The notes under the pieces were generated by a model. That model was not told the origin of the DNA, did not search any database, and saw nothing but the letters and a program-made list of their open reading frames with translations. Shown here piece after piece: positions 43,759-52,535 of a DNA stretch of 64,000 bases. The stretch lies in the NCBI GenBank assembly GCA_013361095.1, contig JAATWA010000001.1:2582501-2646500 (forward strand), in the 5' to 3' direction. Numbering within the stretch: the stretch's first letter is position 1; each line of letters begins with the position of its first letter. Made by a program: the position numbers and the translations under genes. The stretch is from Pseudanabaena biceps. Lineage in GTDB: Bacteria; Cyanobacteriota; Cyanobacteriia; Pseudanabaenales; Pseudanabaenaceae.

Positions 43759-46700
43759 ATGCAGCAACAGTCCCGAATAGATAATCAATCTCAACGCGAT
43801 CGCCAGATGTCTTTAAAGATCTTGCTGATTGTGCCGTTTGTGATGCAAGTTATTGCGGCGGTGGGAATTACGGGCTGGCTATCGGTGCAAAATGGGCGGG
43901 AGGCAACGAAGGAACTCGCTCCTCAAATTGGACAGGAAGTAACAAATACAATCGAAGCCCATGTGCGGGGATATTTTGACGCACCATTGCAGATCTTGCA
44001 GTCTCATGGCTCTGCGGCACGAGTTGGGCTGCTTGATTTGAATAATTTGCAAAGTTTAGACAAGCTGTTCTGGCAGCAGATGCGCCAAGCCAAAAGTCTA
44101 TATTTTTTCTATGCTGCTAATCCCAAGGGTGAATTTATGGGGGTAGAGCGACGAGGGGAAGAGAACTTTTTATTACATCGCACGGCGGAACTGGGTTTTG
44201 CATCAATACTTCCTGATTTCGCTCTAGGCGCATTTGCTAAAACTCTTCCCCAAAAATTTATCTATCGCCTTGACGAGAAAGGTATAGCTTTAAATAAAAT
44301 TGAAGTAAATGTTTATGAACCTCGCGATCGCCCTTGGTATCGGGAAGCGCTGAGGGCTGGAAAGACGATTTGGAGTCCGATTTATCGATTTGTGGCGCGT
44401 CCAGTTTTAGGGATTACGGCTTCTTTACCGATTTATAACGATGCTGGCGACTTACAAGGGGTGTTAGCGATCGATTTGACGCTGTCACAGATTGGGGATT
44501 TTTTGCGTCAACTCAAAATTGCTAAAACTGGACAAGCTTTCATTCTCGAAAAGTCGGGTGCGATCGTGGCGGAATCCACTCTAGAAAGTTCAGGTCTAGC
44601 AACTCCGCAACCGCAGCAACGAATTTTTGCTTCTCAAAGTCAGAATCCCTTATTGCGCTTAGCATTCCAAAATCTGCAACAGCGCTATGTGGATTTTGAG
44701 AAGATGCCCAGTCAACAACAAATTCAGTTGCAATGGAATGGGGCGACGGAATATGTGCAGGTTACCAGATTACGCACTGAGGCGGGCTTAGATTGGTTAC
44801 TGATTGTGGCGGTGTCCGAGCAAGACTTTCGCGATCGCATTAATATCAATACTCGTAACACCATCGTTTTATGTGCTTTAGCCCTAGTTCTGGCTAGCTT
44901 AACAGGATTCTATACTTCCAAATGGATTGCTCAGCCAGTGGAGAAATTGATTGATGCATCTCATTTACTTGCCACAATTTCTGCTTCTGCTGACTTAGCC
45001 AGTGGTCAGCCATACCACCCCATTGAAACCGCTAATGTGCGTGAATTGACGATTTTAGCCGATAGTTTCAATCAAATGGCGCAGCAATTACATATTTCCT
45101 TTACTGCCCTTGCCCAGAGCAAAGCCGAGCTGGAAATACGAGTTGAACAGCGTACTGAAGATCTCAAACAAAGCGAAACAAAATATCGCACTCTCGTAGA
45201 GGCGGCAAATTGCATCATTCTACGCATCGATACTGTTGGCGTGATTAAGTTTATCAATGAGTATGGCTTGAGTTTCTTCGGCTTTTCCCAAGAATCAGAA
45301 CTAGTGGGCAAAAACATTAGAGGCTCGATTGTTCGCGATAGTGATGCGATGGTCAGTAGCCATCTTTTGAACTTGATCGATAATCATGAACAACTTCCTG
45401 ATCAATATATATTTCAAGAAAGCCAGAACATGAGAAGTGATGGCGAGTTAGTGTGGATATCTTGGTCAAATCGCCCCATTCTTGATGAAAATGAGCAAAT
45501 TGTCGAAATTCTTTCTGTCGGTGTGGATATTACGGAACGGAAACGGGTGGAATCGACCTTAGAGGAATTTTTAAGCTTACAGAGAGCGACTTTTGAGTCG
45601 ATCGCGGATGGTATTTTGGCAGTAGACAGTATGGGGCATATCACCACTTACAATCAGCAATTTGTGGATATGTTTAACCTCACTTCAGAAATTTTAGGAA
45701 TTGCCGATCCTAATCTCAGACTGGAGTTTTTAGCCGTGCATATGTGTAATCCCGACGAGTTTATGGCGCGATCACACGGATTTTATAATCATCCTGAAAC
45801 TGAAAGCTATGATTTGCTGGAGCTAAATGACGGTCGCGTATTAGAGCGCTATTCGCGTCCCCAAAGAATGAGCGATCGCATTATTGGACGGGTCTGGAGT
45901 TTTCAAGATATTACGGCGCGTGTCCGTGCCGAAGAATCCCTCAAGCAACAGGAAGCCTATCTGCGTCTTATCATTGATAGCATTCCTCAACAGATTTTCT
46001 GGAAAGATACGAATTTGGTATTCCGAGGATGTAATAAAAACTGGGCGATGTATGCACAAATTGATAGCCCTGAAAGTGTGATCGGCAAGACCGACTATGA
46101 CCTGATCGCTAATCCGCAATTGGCGAATACTTTCCGCCAACGTGATCTGCAAATCATGGAATCGCGTAGTCCTGAACTCCATGTAATCCAACAAAAGATC
46201 AATCCCGATCGCTCAGGACAATCAATTTGGTTAGATATTAGTAAACTGCCCATTATTGACGCTGATGGGAAAACTATCGGAGTTTTGGGCGTACTAGATG
46301 ACATCACTCAACGCAAACTCGCCGAAGAAGCTCTCAACATTGAGCAGGAAAAATCAGAGAGATTATTGTTAAACATTTTGCCTAAGGCGATCGCAGATCG
46401 TCTCAAGCAATCTCAGGGGGTCATTGCCGATAGCTTTGATTCGGTCACCGTTCTATTTGCCGATATTGTCAATTTTACGAAGATATCTTCAGAACTCTCG
46501 CCTCAAGATTTAGTCGATCTTTTGAATCTAGTTTTTTCTGGCTTTGATACTCTGAGCGAAAAACACGGCTTAGAAAAAATCAAAACTATTGGTGATGCCT
46601 ATATGGTCGCGGGGGGCATTCCTGTACCGACCACCAATCATGCGGAAGCGATCGCGCTGATGGCTTTGGAGATGATCGATAAAGTAGCTGAACTTCGTAA

Positions 46701-46980
46701 TGCAACGGGCAAACAACTCCAAGTTCGCATCGGTATTCACACAGGGGCAGTAATTGCTGGGGTAATCGGTACACAAAAGTTTATTTACGATCTTTGGGGA
46801 GATACAGTAAATGTGGCGAGTCGCATGGAATCTCATGGAGAGATCGGCAAGATCCAAGTTACAGCCGAAACCTATGAGCTTCTCAAACATAAGTTTGACC
46901 TAACTCAACGAGGTGAAATCGAAGTCAAGGGTAAAGGCGCGATGAAAACCTATTGGCTACTGTCGAAAAACCAAATTTGA
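43759..46980 (+). CDS. Membrane-bound sensor adenylate cyclase (Cache-HAMP-PAS-CYCc)
   Basis: A 1073-aa class III cyclase. TM1 (about 18-40) and TM2 (about 370-392, NTIVLCALALVLASLTGFYT) enclose a periplasmic double-Cache sensor. HAMP (about 390-450) and a coiled coil with VEQRTEDLKQSETKYR follow, then three PAS modules (about 475-600, 605-720, 735-860). The CYCc domain (about 880-1070) has VTVLFADIVNFTKISSEL (metal Asp), EKIKTIGDAYMVAGG with the Lys that reads adenine, and YDLWGDTVNVASRMES with the Asp partner. That Lys/Asp pair predicts adenylate, not guanylate, cyclase. Monocistronic. Confidence 0.94.
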   Translation: MQQQSRIDNQSQRDRQMSLKILLIVPFVMQVIAAVGITGWLSVQNGREATKELAPQIGQEVTNTIEAHVRGYFDAPLQILQSHGSAARVGLLDLNNLQSLDKLFWQQMRQAKSLYFFYAANPKGEFMGVERRGEENFLLHRTAELGFASILPDFALGAFAKTLPQKFIYRLDEKGIALNKIEVNVYEPRDRPWYREALRAGKTIWSPIYRFVARPVLGITASLPIYNDAGDLQGVLAIDLTLSQIGDFLRQLKIAKTGQAFILEKSGAIVAESTLESSGLATPQPQQRIFASQSQNPLLRLAFQNLQQRYVDFEKMPSQQQIQLQWNGATEYVQVTRLRTEAGLDWLLIVAVSEQDFRDRININTRNTIVLCALALVLASLTGFYTSKWIAQPVEKLIDASHLLATISASADLASGQPYHPIETANVRELTILADSFNQMAQQLHISFTALAQSKAELEIRVEQRTEDLKQSETKYRTLVEAANCIILRIDTVGVIKFINEYGLSFFGFSQESELVGKNIRGSIVRDSDAMVSSHLLNLIDNHEQLPDQYIFQESQNMRSDGELVWISWSNRPILDENEQIVEILSVGVDITERKRVESTLEEFLSLQRATFESIADGILAVDSMGHITTYNQQFVDMFNLTSEILGIADPNLRLEFLAVHMCNPDEFMARSHGFYNHPETESYDLLELNDGRVLERYSRPQRMSDRIIGRVWSFQDITARVRAEESLKQQEAYLRLIIDSIPQQIFWKDTNLVFRGCNKNWAMYAQIDSPESVIGKTDYDLIANPQLANTFRQRDLQIMESRSPELHVIQQKINPDRSGQSIWLDISKLPIIDADGKTIGVLGVLDDITQRKLAEEALNIEQEKSERLLLNILPKAIADRLKQSQGVIADSFDSVTVLFADIVNFTKISSELSPQDLVDLLNLVFSGFDTLSEKHGLEKIKTIGDAYMVAGGIPVPTTNHAEAIALMALEMIDKVAELRNATGKQLQVRIGIHTGAVIAGVIGTQKFIYDLWGDTVNVASRMESHGEIGKIQVTAETYELLKHKFDLTQRGEIEVKGKGAMKTYWLLSKNQI

Positions 46981-47007
46981 ACGCAAAGTGCTGCGTTACT
47001 GCCTTCC

Positions 47008-47089
47008 AACCCAAGAAACGAGTTGCGGCGCTTCGCGCCGCAACTCGTTTCTTGGGTTTTGATTCCTAATGCAAGTGACCGCGGCTATA
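47008..47089. repeat. Class I hairpin, 24-bp stem, with MITE-like right end
   Basis: Arms 47008-47031 and 47035-47058 (AACCCAAGAAACGAGTTGCG then GCGC) around TTC; GCGAAGC on the minus strand. GATTCCTAATGCAAGTGACC then GCGGCTATA (to 47089) matches the right end of the elements at 6600 and 22226. No clear left end, so one-sided. Confidence 0.85.
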
Positions 47090-47174
47090 GTATATGTAAG
47101 CTAAGCGCAACCCCAAAACCTACCGCGCACGCCATAGATAATCCTTATCAACAAAGCTCGCCCCACCATCATCT

Positions 47175-47864
47175 ATGCCCCTAATTAGCGATAATTCCGA
47201 AACAATCACTCTAGCAATCCAACTTGGGGCGGTAGCGATCTGGTTGGGACTAGTATTTTTAATCTCAGAAATTTTGCGTCGTTTGCATCAAGATCCTGAA
47301 CTTGTTCGTAAAGTCGTTCATATTGGTACTGGTAACGTGTTGCTAATCGCTTGGTGGCTCCAAATTCCCCAATGGCTATGCATTACCGCAGGTGTCATTT
47401 TTAGCGCGATCGCACTGGCTTCTCACTACACAAGCATTTTACCGATGCTCAACGATGTGGGGCGCAAGACCTATGGGGTGTTTTACTACGCCCTCAGTAT
47501 TACAATTTTGGTGACATTACTGTGGGAAAAAGCTCCCCAATACGCAGCGATCGGCGTGATGGTGATGTCTTGGGGCGATGGCATGGCGGCTTTGATCGGT
47601 AAACGTTATGGTAAACACACCTTTGTGCATCTCGGCAATAAGCGCAGTCTAGAGGGTTCATTTGCCATGTTTGCTACTAGCTTAGTCATGGTGGTGATGA
47701 TTTTAGGAATTGCCAATGGTTTTAACTGGATGCATTTCGGAATCGCTATTCCTGTTGCCGCGATCGCGGCTTTACTTGAAGCTTATTCCCCTGGTGGTAC
47801 AGACAATCTTTCCGTTCCTTTATCGAGTGCCGCCCTAAGCTATTTTTTGCAGTCTATTTCCTAA
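47175..47864 (+). CDS. Phytol/farnesol kinase family (dolichol kinase-like)
   Basis: A 229-aa integral membrane protein with about six hydrophobic segments. PELVRKVVHIGTGNVLLIAWW, MSWGDGMAALIGKRYGKHTF and NKRSLEGSFAMFATSLVMV are the signature segments of VTE5-type phytol kinases and related CTP-dependent prenol kinases. In cyanobacteria this family recycles phytol from chlorophyll breakdown for tocopherol and phylloquinone synthesis, which ties it to menG at 22474. It ends in a 34-bp hairpin shared with the convergent Z-ISO gene. Confidence 0.88.
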   Translation: MPLISDNSETITLAIQLGAVAIWLGLVFLISEILRRLHQDPELVRKVVHIGTGNVLLIAWWLQIPQWLCITAGVIFSAIALASHYTSILPMLNDVGRKTYGVFYYALSITILVTLLWEKAPQYAAIGVMVMSWGDGMAALIGKRYGKHTFVHLGNKRSLEGSFAMFATSLVMVVMILGIANGFNWMHFGIAIPVAAIAALLEAYSPGGTDNLSVPLSSAALSYFLQSIS

Positions 47865-47928
47865 AAAGCCCCAAAAGATGAATGACGGCGCGAAGCGCCG
47901 TCATTCATCTTTTGGGGCTTTTTAGGAA
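47858..47928. repeat. Class I hairpin, 34-bp perfect stem, overlapping a stop codon
   Basis: Arms 47858-47891 and 47895-47928 around GAA are perfectly complementary; heart GCGAAGC. This is the longest perfect stem in the window. The phytol-kinase TAA (47862-47864) is inside the left arm. The inner arm CCAAAAGATGAATGACGG differs by one base pair from the hairpin at 6325 (GAATGG there), with both sides changed. Confidence 0.95.
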
Positions 47929-47943
47929 TCAAGTCAGGATTCC

Positions 47944-48669
47944 TTACCAATTTACATTTGCTGCGGCTGTAATTACGATTGGATGTAGCCATCTAAATAT
48001 CACCACTGTGATGGCAATACCAATATAAGCAGGTCGCACAAATTCTTTGAGAACTAACTGCTGACGACCTTGGATGATCGCTAAAAATGGTATTACTGAA
48101 GTCCTTTCTTTAAGTGCTAAGAAAGCCTCACCATGACGCTTAAATAAGCGTTGATCGCCATGCCACACTGCAAATAAATGATAACTAACCAACGCGATCG
48201 CCGTTGTCAGCGCAAAAGAAGTACCTAACCAAAGCGTATGGGCAATACACCAGAGACTCATACCTAGCAACTGCGGATGGCGACTGATGCGGGTAATCCC
48301 CGTTTCAAATAAATATACCTGTGGCTTTTGAATCGCCGCTACTTCTCCCAAATTAAAAGTAGCAGGATAAAGAAACAAGAATGCGATCGCCGACAAGACT
48401 AATACAAATTCATGTAGCCCTGTCACATCCTGAAAATTCCATAACTGAATGCCATCATAACGGTGATTGAAATAGTAAATAAATAACACCACCGCTAAGG
48501 GAATACTCACCAGTGCAAAAATGACTCGATATAACCTTGCCCCAATTTTTTCTTCTGCCCAAATTCTCAATGCGGCAAGACCACTATGGGCGATCGCAAA
48601 GGTCAAGATTAGTCCTACCATCGCGAAATGACTGAAATAATTTGAGAAAAAGGTACTAAAAAGAGCCAT
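47944..48669 (-). CDS. Z-ISO/NnrU-family protein (15-cis-zeta-carotene isomerase homologue)
   Basis: A 241-aa membrane protein from ATG 48669 (MALFSTFFSNYFSHFAMVGL); an in-frame ATG 18 bases upstream is less likely. Six or seven hydrophobic segments. HSGLAALRIWAEEKIGARLYR, FNHRYDGIQLWNFQDVTGLH, LYPATFNLGEVAAIQKP, GITRISRHPQLLGMSLWCIAHTLW and RHGEAFLALKERTSVIPF are close to plant Z-ISO and cyanobacterial NnrU proteins. Z-ISO is a heme-dependent isomerase of 9,15,9'-tri-cis-zeta-carotene. Convergent with the phytol kinase. Cyanobacterial activity is inferred from family resemblance. Confidence 0.86.
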   Translation of the reverse strand: MALFSTFFSNYFSHFAMVGLILTFAIAHSGLAALRIWAEEKIGARLYRVIFALVSIPLAVVLFIYYFNHRYDGIQLWNFQDVTGLHEFVLVLSAIAFLFLYPATFNLGEVAAIQKPQVYLFETGITRISRHPQLLGMSLWCIAHTLWLGTSFALTTAIALVSYHLFAVWHGDQRLFKRHGEAFLALKERTSVIPFLAIIQGRQQLVLKEFVRPAYIGIAITVVIFRWLHPIVITAAANVNW

Positions 48670-48747
48670 GTTAATTGATATTAGCAAGAGTATGAAGTCA
48701 GTTATAAATTTTAGCTTTTATTCTAAGTACCTTGTCATAATAAAAAC

Positions 48748-48806
48748 CATAACCCAAAGAAGCTGATTCGCACGCGAAGCGTGCGAATCAGCTTCTTTGG
48801 GTTATG
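48748..48806. repeat. Class I hairpin, 28-bp stem, GAA loop
   Basis: Perfect arms 48748-48775 and 48779-48806 (CATAACCCAAAGAAGCTGAT then TCGCACGC) around GAA; heart GCGAAGC. The hairpin at 52536 has the same arm with TCGCCCGC in place of TCGCACGC and the matching G in its other arm. The right flank TTTACACTTGATGACAGC then TATA (to 48858) is a MITE-like right end. Confidence 0.93.
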
Positions 48807-48807
48807 A

Positions 48808-48828
48808 GTGAGTAGCGCCGCTACTCAC
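48808..48828. repeat. 10-bp hairpin next to the 48748 copy
   Basis: Arms 48808-48817 and 48819-48828 (GTGAGTAGCG) around C, followed by TTCTTGGGTTT. It may be the remains of a second hairpin element inserted next to the first. Confidence 0.75.
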
Positions 48829-48901
48829 TTCTTGGGTTTACACTTGATGACAGCTATAATGCTTGAAGATTTATTGATTGGCAAATTTCGGAGTGATTTT
48901 T

Positions 48902-49324
48902 GTGACAAAAATTTCTGATTGGAGTGATGTTGCGGCTCAAATCCAAGAAACAAAAGAACTACTCGAAGAAATTGACCAACGTTTTCATCAAATTCAACGT
49001 GGTTTAGTTGAGCAGCAGGAATTATTACTTCAACAGGAACAACTGCGATCGCAAATTCAGCAAAGCGAGCTGCCAAACAGTGGCTCTAAAATTCGTCGCA
49101 AGCCAAATTCTAAATCGACTACAGAACATTCTCCCGTCAACACTCACAGAGAAGAACTGCTAAAGCAATTACAAGAACTAGAATCTCGTCTTGAACAAAT
49201 TGAAGTGGAAATAGAAAGCCGTTTAATTTCTTGGAGTAGTTTTCAAGAGCCGTTTTGGCAAGTTGTACGCTTTGTGGGCTTAGGCATTGTTATTGGCGTA
49301 ATTTTGAAGAGCTGCGCTGGTTAG
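48902..49324 (+). CDS. Coiled-coil protein with C-terminal membrane anchor
   Basis: A 140-aa protein from GTG 48902, supported by GGAG 8 bases upstream; a TTG at 48878 would add 8 residues. Residues 8-60 and 85-115 are predicted coiled coils (ETKELLEEIDQRFHQIQRGL, LLKQLQELESRLEQIEVEIE). The C-terminus is a membrane segment (VVRFVGLGIVIGVILKSCAG). I do not recognise the family. It is probably a tail-anchored cytoplasmic protein. Confidence 0.65.
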   Translation: MTKISDWSDVAAQIQETKELLEEIDQRFHQIQRGLVEQQELLLQQEQLRSQIQQSELPNSGSKIRRKPNSKSTTEHSPVNTHREELLKQLQELESRLEQIEVEIESRLISWSSFQEPFWQVVRFVGLGIVIGVILKSCAG

Positions 49325-49420
49325 CCAAAATATATTTTGAAGCTTTGAACCTTTTGATCAGCCCCGTTGTCAAAACCCCTGTATAGATAAGTTTGCTTTC
49401 TTAAGCAAGGGGAAAACCAA

Positions 49421-49873
49421 ATGTTTCGTAATATCAAAAAGTTTATCGCGATCGCCTGTGTAACAGTTGCCGTTGGGGCGGCTAGCCTTCCTAGTCTTGT
49501 CTCTGCCCAAGGTTCTACTCAGAATCGCACAGAAAACCGCAAACCTCGCGGTGGTGAGCAATGGAAACAGTTGAACTTGACTGAAGCTCAAAAAACTGAG
49601 ATGAAGGCTATTCACGAAAGAGCTAAATCCCGCAGAGATGCTTTATTAACACCAGAACAACGCGCTCTGATTACTCAAGCAAAGCAATCAGGAGATCGTC
49701 GAGGAGTCAAAAAGTCACTCAACTTGACAGATGCTCAAAAGCAACAGATGAAAGCGATCGGTGAAGACACCAAGCGTCAAGTGGAAGCTATCCTCACTGC
49801 CGAGCAAAAAGCTCAAATCGCTAAGTTCCGTGCAGAACGCATGGAGCAACGTGGAAACCGTATGGGTATGTAG
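49421..49873 (+). CDS. Spy/CpxP-like periplasmic protein
   Basis: A 150-aa secreted protein with a signal peptide (MFRNIKKFIAIACVTVAVGA .. VSA-QGS). Two LTxxQ-type repeats characteristic of Spy/CpxP chaperones follow: LNLTEAQKTEMKAIHERAKS with LLTPEQRALI, and LNLTDAQKQQMKAIGEDTKR with ILTAEQKAQI. Spy-type proteins protect periplasmic proteins from aggregation and metal stress. The ribosome site is the G-run before ATG 49421. Rightward, convergent with the HerA gene; a 14-bp hairpin lies between. Confidence 0.85.
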   Translation: MFRNIKKFIAIACVTVAVGAASLPSLVSAQGSTQNRTENRKPRGGEQWKQLNLTEAQKTEMKAIHERAKSRRDALLTPEQRALITQAKQSGDRRGVKKSLNLTDAQKQQMKAIGEDTKRQVEAILTAEQKAQIAKFRAERMEQRGNRMGM

Positions 49874-49880
49874 ATAATAG

Positions 49881-49911
49881 ATAAAGTACGGCGCTTCGCG
49901 CCGTACTTTAT
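49881..49911. repeat. Class I hairpin, 14-bp stem, TTC loop
   Basis: Arms 49881-49894 and 49898-49911 (ATAAAGTACGGCGC) around TTC; GCGAAGC on the minus strand. It lies between convergent genes with 2 bases to the HerA stop, the shortest full class I stem in the window. Confidence 0.9.
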
Positions 49912-49913
49912 GA

Positions 49914-51656
49914 TTAGAAGCCTAAATCAGCTTTTGCTTCTTCAGCAATTCGTAAAACCTCTGGAGTGGAGATTTCTTCCCACGGAACTTCCCCAATTTC
50001 ACGATAGAAAGCTTCGTCATAGGGGCGAGTTTGCACCACTACAGGCATCGGCACAGCATGACCCAGCACTAGAGCTTGTTGTTTGGAATCTAGTTTTGAT
50101 AAGATTGTCCGCAAATTACCACTGCCAGCTACTCCTGTAAAAATAGCATCAATATCCTTCTCATCATTAAGCAAGGCGGTAATTCTGGTTCCGATTTGAG
50201 ACATGACTTCATTATCAATTCCTGATGGTCGTTGATCAACGATCAGTAAGGTCACAAAATATTTCCGCATCTCACGGGCGATCGTACCAAATATAGTTTG
50301 TCGAGCTGTGTTGGGAGCAAGAAAGCGATGAGCTTCTTCGATCGTAATTGTGAGTTGTTGAGGGCGATCGCTAATGTTTTTGGTCTGTAAAAATCGTTCC
50401 GCTTGCTGCACATAGGAATGATGAATCCGCCGCGTAATGATGTTAGTTGCCAACATATAAGAGAGCAAATTGGACTGTGAGCCGAACTCAATCACAATAT
50501 GTTTACCCGCTGCGATCGAGTCCAAAATTCTTTTAATGTAATTTTCGGGACAAGTTTGGCGCAGATACTTAAGATCATCAAGGCGCGTAAGCTTGCGTTG
50601 AAGCGCCATGATCGAAGACTTACTGCCCATCTTCTGTTCGCAAAATTCTTGAATTTCAGAATTTGTCATCGCCAATAATCGGGAAATCCAATTTTTCCCA
50701 AATTCATTCCGTAAAATAATTGCATTCTCTAAACTGGCTTCGGAGAGATTTAATTCTTCTCGAATCAACATTAAATCTTCTACATCGATCTGATCATAGC
50801 TAATGTAAAGCTCTTGAGCATCTCGCACACCGCGCCGCTTGGTGGAGTCGGGATCAAGTGTATATATCTGCACCTGCGCGGGAAATAGTTGGCGCAAACC
50901 CTTAACTGTACTAAATTTTTTCCCCTCCATCGCCGCTTCCCATCCATATTCTGAATGCATATCAAAAATCAAATTGACCGCCGCTTGCTTACGGATAATT
51001 CCCGATAACAAAAGGCGTGTCAAGAAAGACTTTCCTGTTCCCGATTTGCCAAATATGCCATTACTACGTTCTACAAAACGATCAAGATCCAGACAAATTG
51101 GCACTGGCATATCAATTGGTTGCCCGATCGCAAAGTTTCGTTTATGCGGATCATCTTCCCACCCAAACACAATCCGAAAGTCACGCTCAGTTGCATCAAA
51201 AACCTGCGAGAAATGACTAGGAATTGTCTTTACTGGCAGCAGTTGAAAATCATTTGCCTCTTCTAAAATTTTATGGATAGCTGTTTTTTTGCGCTTACTT
51301 TTCTTGAGGCGATCGCTATCAGGACTTACGGCTCTGTGGGTCAAGAGATCAAAAGGATTAGCAGGCACAAACATTAACATGGGGGTTAAGTTGATTGTTC
51401 CGAAAGTTCCTGTCCCTGCTAATATCTCAGTCAAAAAAGTATTTTCAGGATCTGGCGGATTCATGAGAATGCGAGGGCTAGCAGTGCCGAGCGTGACATC
51501 TGTAAGAATACAAAAAAATCTTCTGTGCCTCCCATGCACCACCAAAAACTTACCCACACACATATCTTCAACGGAAATCTCACCATTTAGTCTGACTTCT
51601 AAGCCATCACTTAACGATCCCTGAACCACAATGCCTAATGGTTGCAATGCATCCAT
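49914..51656 (-). CDS. HerA-type ATPase (DUF87)
   Basis: A 580-aa cytoplasmic ATPase of the HerA/FtsK superfamily. The N-terminal beta-barrel (HAS-like, about residues 5-110) leads into the ATPase: SNGIFGKSGTGKSFLTRLLL (Walker A, near residue 200), LTITIEEAHRFLAPNT (Walker B, near residue 440) and VMSQIGTRITALL. HerA proteins usually partner with NurA nuclease in DNA end-processing or with SIR2/other defence effectors. No NurA-like neighbour is visible here, so the role is open. Starts MDALQPLGIVVQGSLSDGLE. Confidence 0.87.
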   Translation of the reverse strand: MDALQPLGIVVQGSLSDGLEVRLNGEISVEDMCVGKFLVVHGRHRRFFCILTDVTLGTASPRILMNPPDPENTFLTEILAGTGTFGTINLTPMLMFVPANPFDLLTHRAVSPDSDRLKKSKRKKTAIHKILEEANDFQLLPVKTIPSHFSQVFDATERDFRIVFGWEDDPHKRNFAIGQPIDMPVPICLDLDRFVERSNGIFGKSGTGKSFLTRLLLSGIIRKQAAVNLIFDMHSEYGWEAAMEGKKFSTVKGLRQLFPAQVQIYTLDPDSTKRRGVRDAQELYISYDQIDVEDLMLIREELNLSEASLENAIILRNEFGKNWISRLLAMTNSEIQEFCEQKMGSKSSIMALQRKLTRLDDLKYLRQTCPENYIKRILDSIAAGKHIVIEFGSQSNLLSYMLATNIITRRIHHSYVQQAERFLQTKNISDRPQQLTITIEEAHRFLAPNTARQTIFGTIAREMRKYFVTLLIVDQRPSGIDNEVMSQIGTRITALLNDEKDIDAIFTGVAGSGNLRTILSKLDSKQQALVLGHAVPMPVVVQTRPYDEAFYREIGEVPWEEISTPEVLRIAEEAKADLGF

Positions 51657-51685
51657 GCAAAACCTGCCGCAAATTTTGTTTCAGC

Positions 51686-51736
51686 ATACCAAAAAAATAG
51701 AGAGAGCGCTTAGCGCTCTCTCTATTTTTTTGGTAT
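51686..51736. terminator. Terminator hairpin, 24-bp stem with T/A tracts
   Basis: Perfect arms 51686-51709 and 51713-51736 (ATACCAAAAAAATAGAGAGA then GCGC) around TTA. Read leftward, the stem ends in TTTTTTTGGTAT, a typical terminator of the rbp gene (51771). It also precedes the HerA start. Confidence 0.88.
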
Positions 51737-51770
51737 AAGGGCTAGCAGCTTAGCTAGCCTTCAACTTATC

Positions 51771-52109
51771 TTAGTAACGACCGCCGCCGCCACCAGATTT
51801 GTTGTAACCGCCGCGACCGCCGCCGCCGCCGCCGCCTCTGTTACCACCGCCAAAGGAATCGTTGTTTTCACGAGGCTTGGCTTTATTAACCTTGAGAACA
51901 CGACCCATCCATTCAGCGCCATCTAAGGCTGTGATTGCGGCATCTTCTTCTTCGTCTTTGCTCATTTCAACGAATGCAAAGCCGCGAGCGCGCCCTGTTT
52001 CACGATCAGTAGGGAAGTGAACGCGAGTTACCTTGCCGTAGTCTTCAAAAACTGGCTTAAGGTGGTCTTGAGTAACTTCATAGGACAAGTTACCAACGTA
52101 AATAGACAT
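51771..52109 (-). CDS. Glycine-rich RRM RNA-binding protein
   Basis: A 112-aa cyanobacterial Rbp protein. One RNA recognition motif (residues 1-80): SIYVGNLSYEV is RNP2 and RGFAFVEM is RNP1. The C-terminal 30 residues are Gly-rich (GGGNRGGGGGGGRGGYNKSG). These proteins are cold-induced RNA chaperones in cyanobacteria. GGAG lies 10 bases before ATG 52109. The 5' region 52110-52260 is AT-rich without ORFs and may form a long leader as in other cold-shock rbp genes (inference). Confidence 0.92.
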   Translation of the reverse strand: MSIYVGNLSYEVTQDHLKPVFEDYGKVTRVHFPTDRETGRARGFAFVEMSKDEEEDAAITALDGAEWMGRVLKVNKAKPRENNDSFGGGNRGGGGGGGRGGYNKSGGGGGRY

Positions 52110-52339
52110 TATGCTTTCTCCAAGGAGTCAATGATTATGTAGAGATAGAGATGTCGGAGAGAAGCTTGTCACGATGAAACAGAAAAAAACTGTCAGTACA
52201 GAAAACAATTACTACAACCGATAAATACTTTTACCTTACGAGTTATATCTTAGCGCACATAACTTAAGTTTTGTCAGAATGTTACATTTTATTTATGATT
52301 GCACCGTTTGATTGGCTTTAGAGCGCTGCAAGCACAGAC

Positions 52340-52364
52340 AGGTGGGGCGCAATACGCCCCACCT
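52340..52364. repeat. 10-bp GC hairpin
   Basis: Arms 52340-52349 and 52355-52364 (AGGTGGGGCG) around CAATA, in the 565-bp gap between rbp and the carboxylase stop. No T-tract. Confidence 0.7.
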
Positions 52365-52381
52365 CGTCTTCTTTAGGTTAC

Positions 52382-52471
52382 TTATCGCGCCCAGTAAATG
52401 ACTTTCTTATAGATCATCACAAACATGGTGTAAAGAATCATGCCGAGAATTGCGAGGGCGATTAGTTGATT
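52382..52471 (-). pseudogene. Likely relic of an ABC permease C-terminus
   Basis: Frame NQLIALAILGMILYTMF .. KKVIYWAR-stop encodes one membrane helix with a basic tail. That resembles the end of binding-protein-dependent permeases (compare the 59696 permease tail IVIGVIGLSFDLFFQAMIRV). No start codon precedes it before an upstream stop; a 17-bp hairpin (52468) sits at its 5' edge, as if it replaced the rest of the gene. CCCAGTAAATGA at 52390 is repeated inverted at 52503. Confidence 0.4.
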
Positions 52472-52504
52472 AGGGTTGCGCGGCGGAGCCGCGCAACCCT
52501 AATC
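52468..52504. repeat. 17-bp hairpin with GGA loop
   Basis: Arms 52468-52484 and 52488-52504 (GATTAGGGTTGCGCGGC) around GGA; heart GCGGAGC. Outer 12-bp inverted repeats (52390-52401 and 52503-52514, CCCAGTAAATGA) enclose it together with the permease relic. Confidence 0.88.
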
Positions 52505-52535
52505 ATTTACTGGGAAGGGAGTAACAAAAACCAGA

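Noticed and set aside
49914..51656. HerA ATPase as part of a defence island
   Set aside because: Neighbours are a Spy-like protein and an RNA-binding protein; no nuclease, SIR2 or other effector lies next to it.
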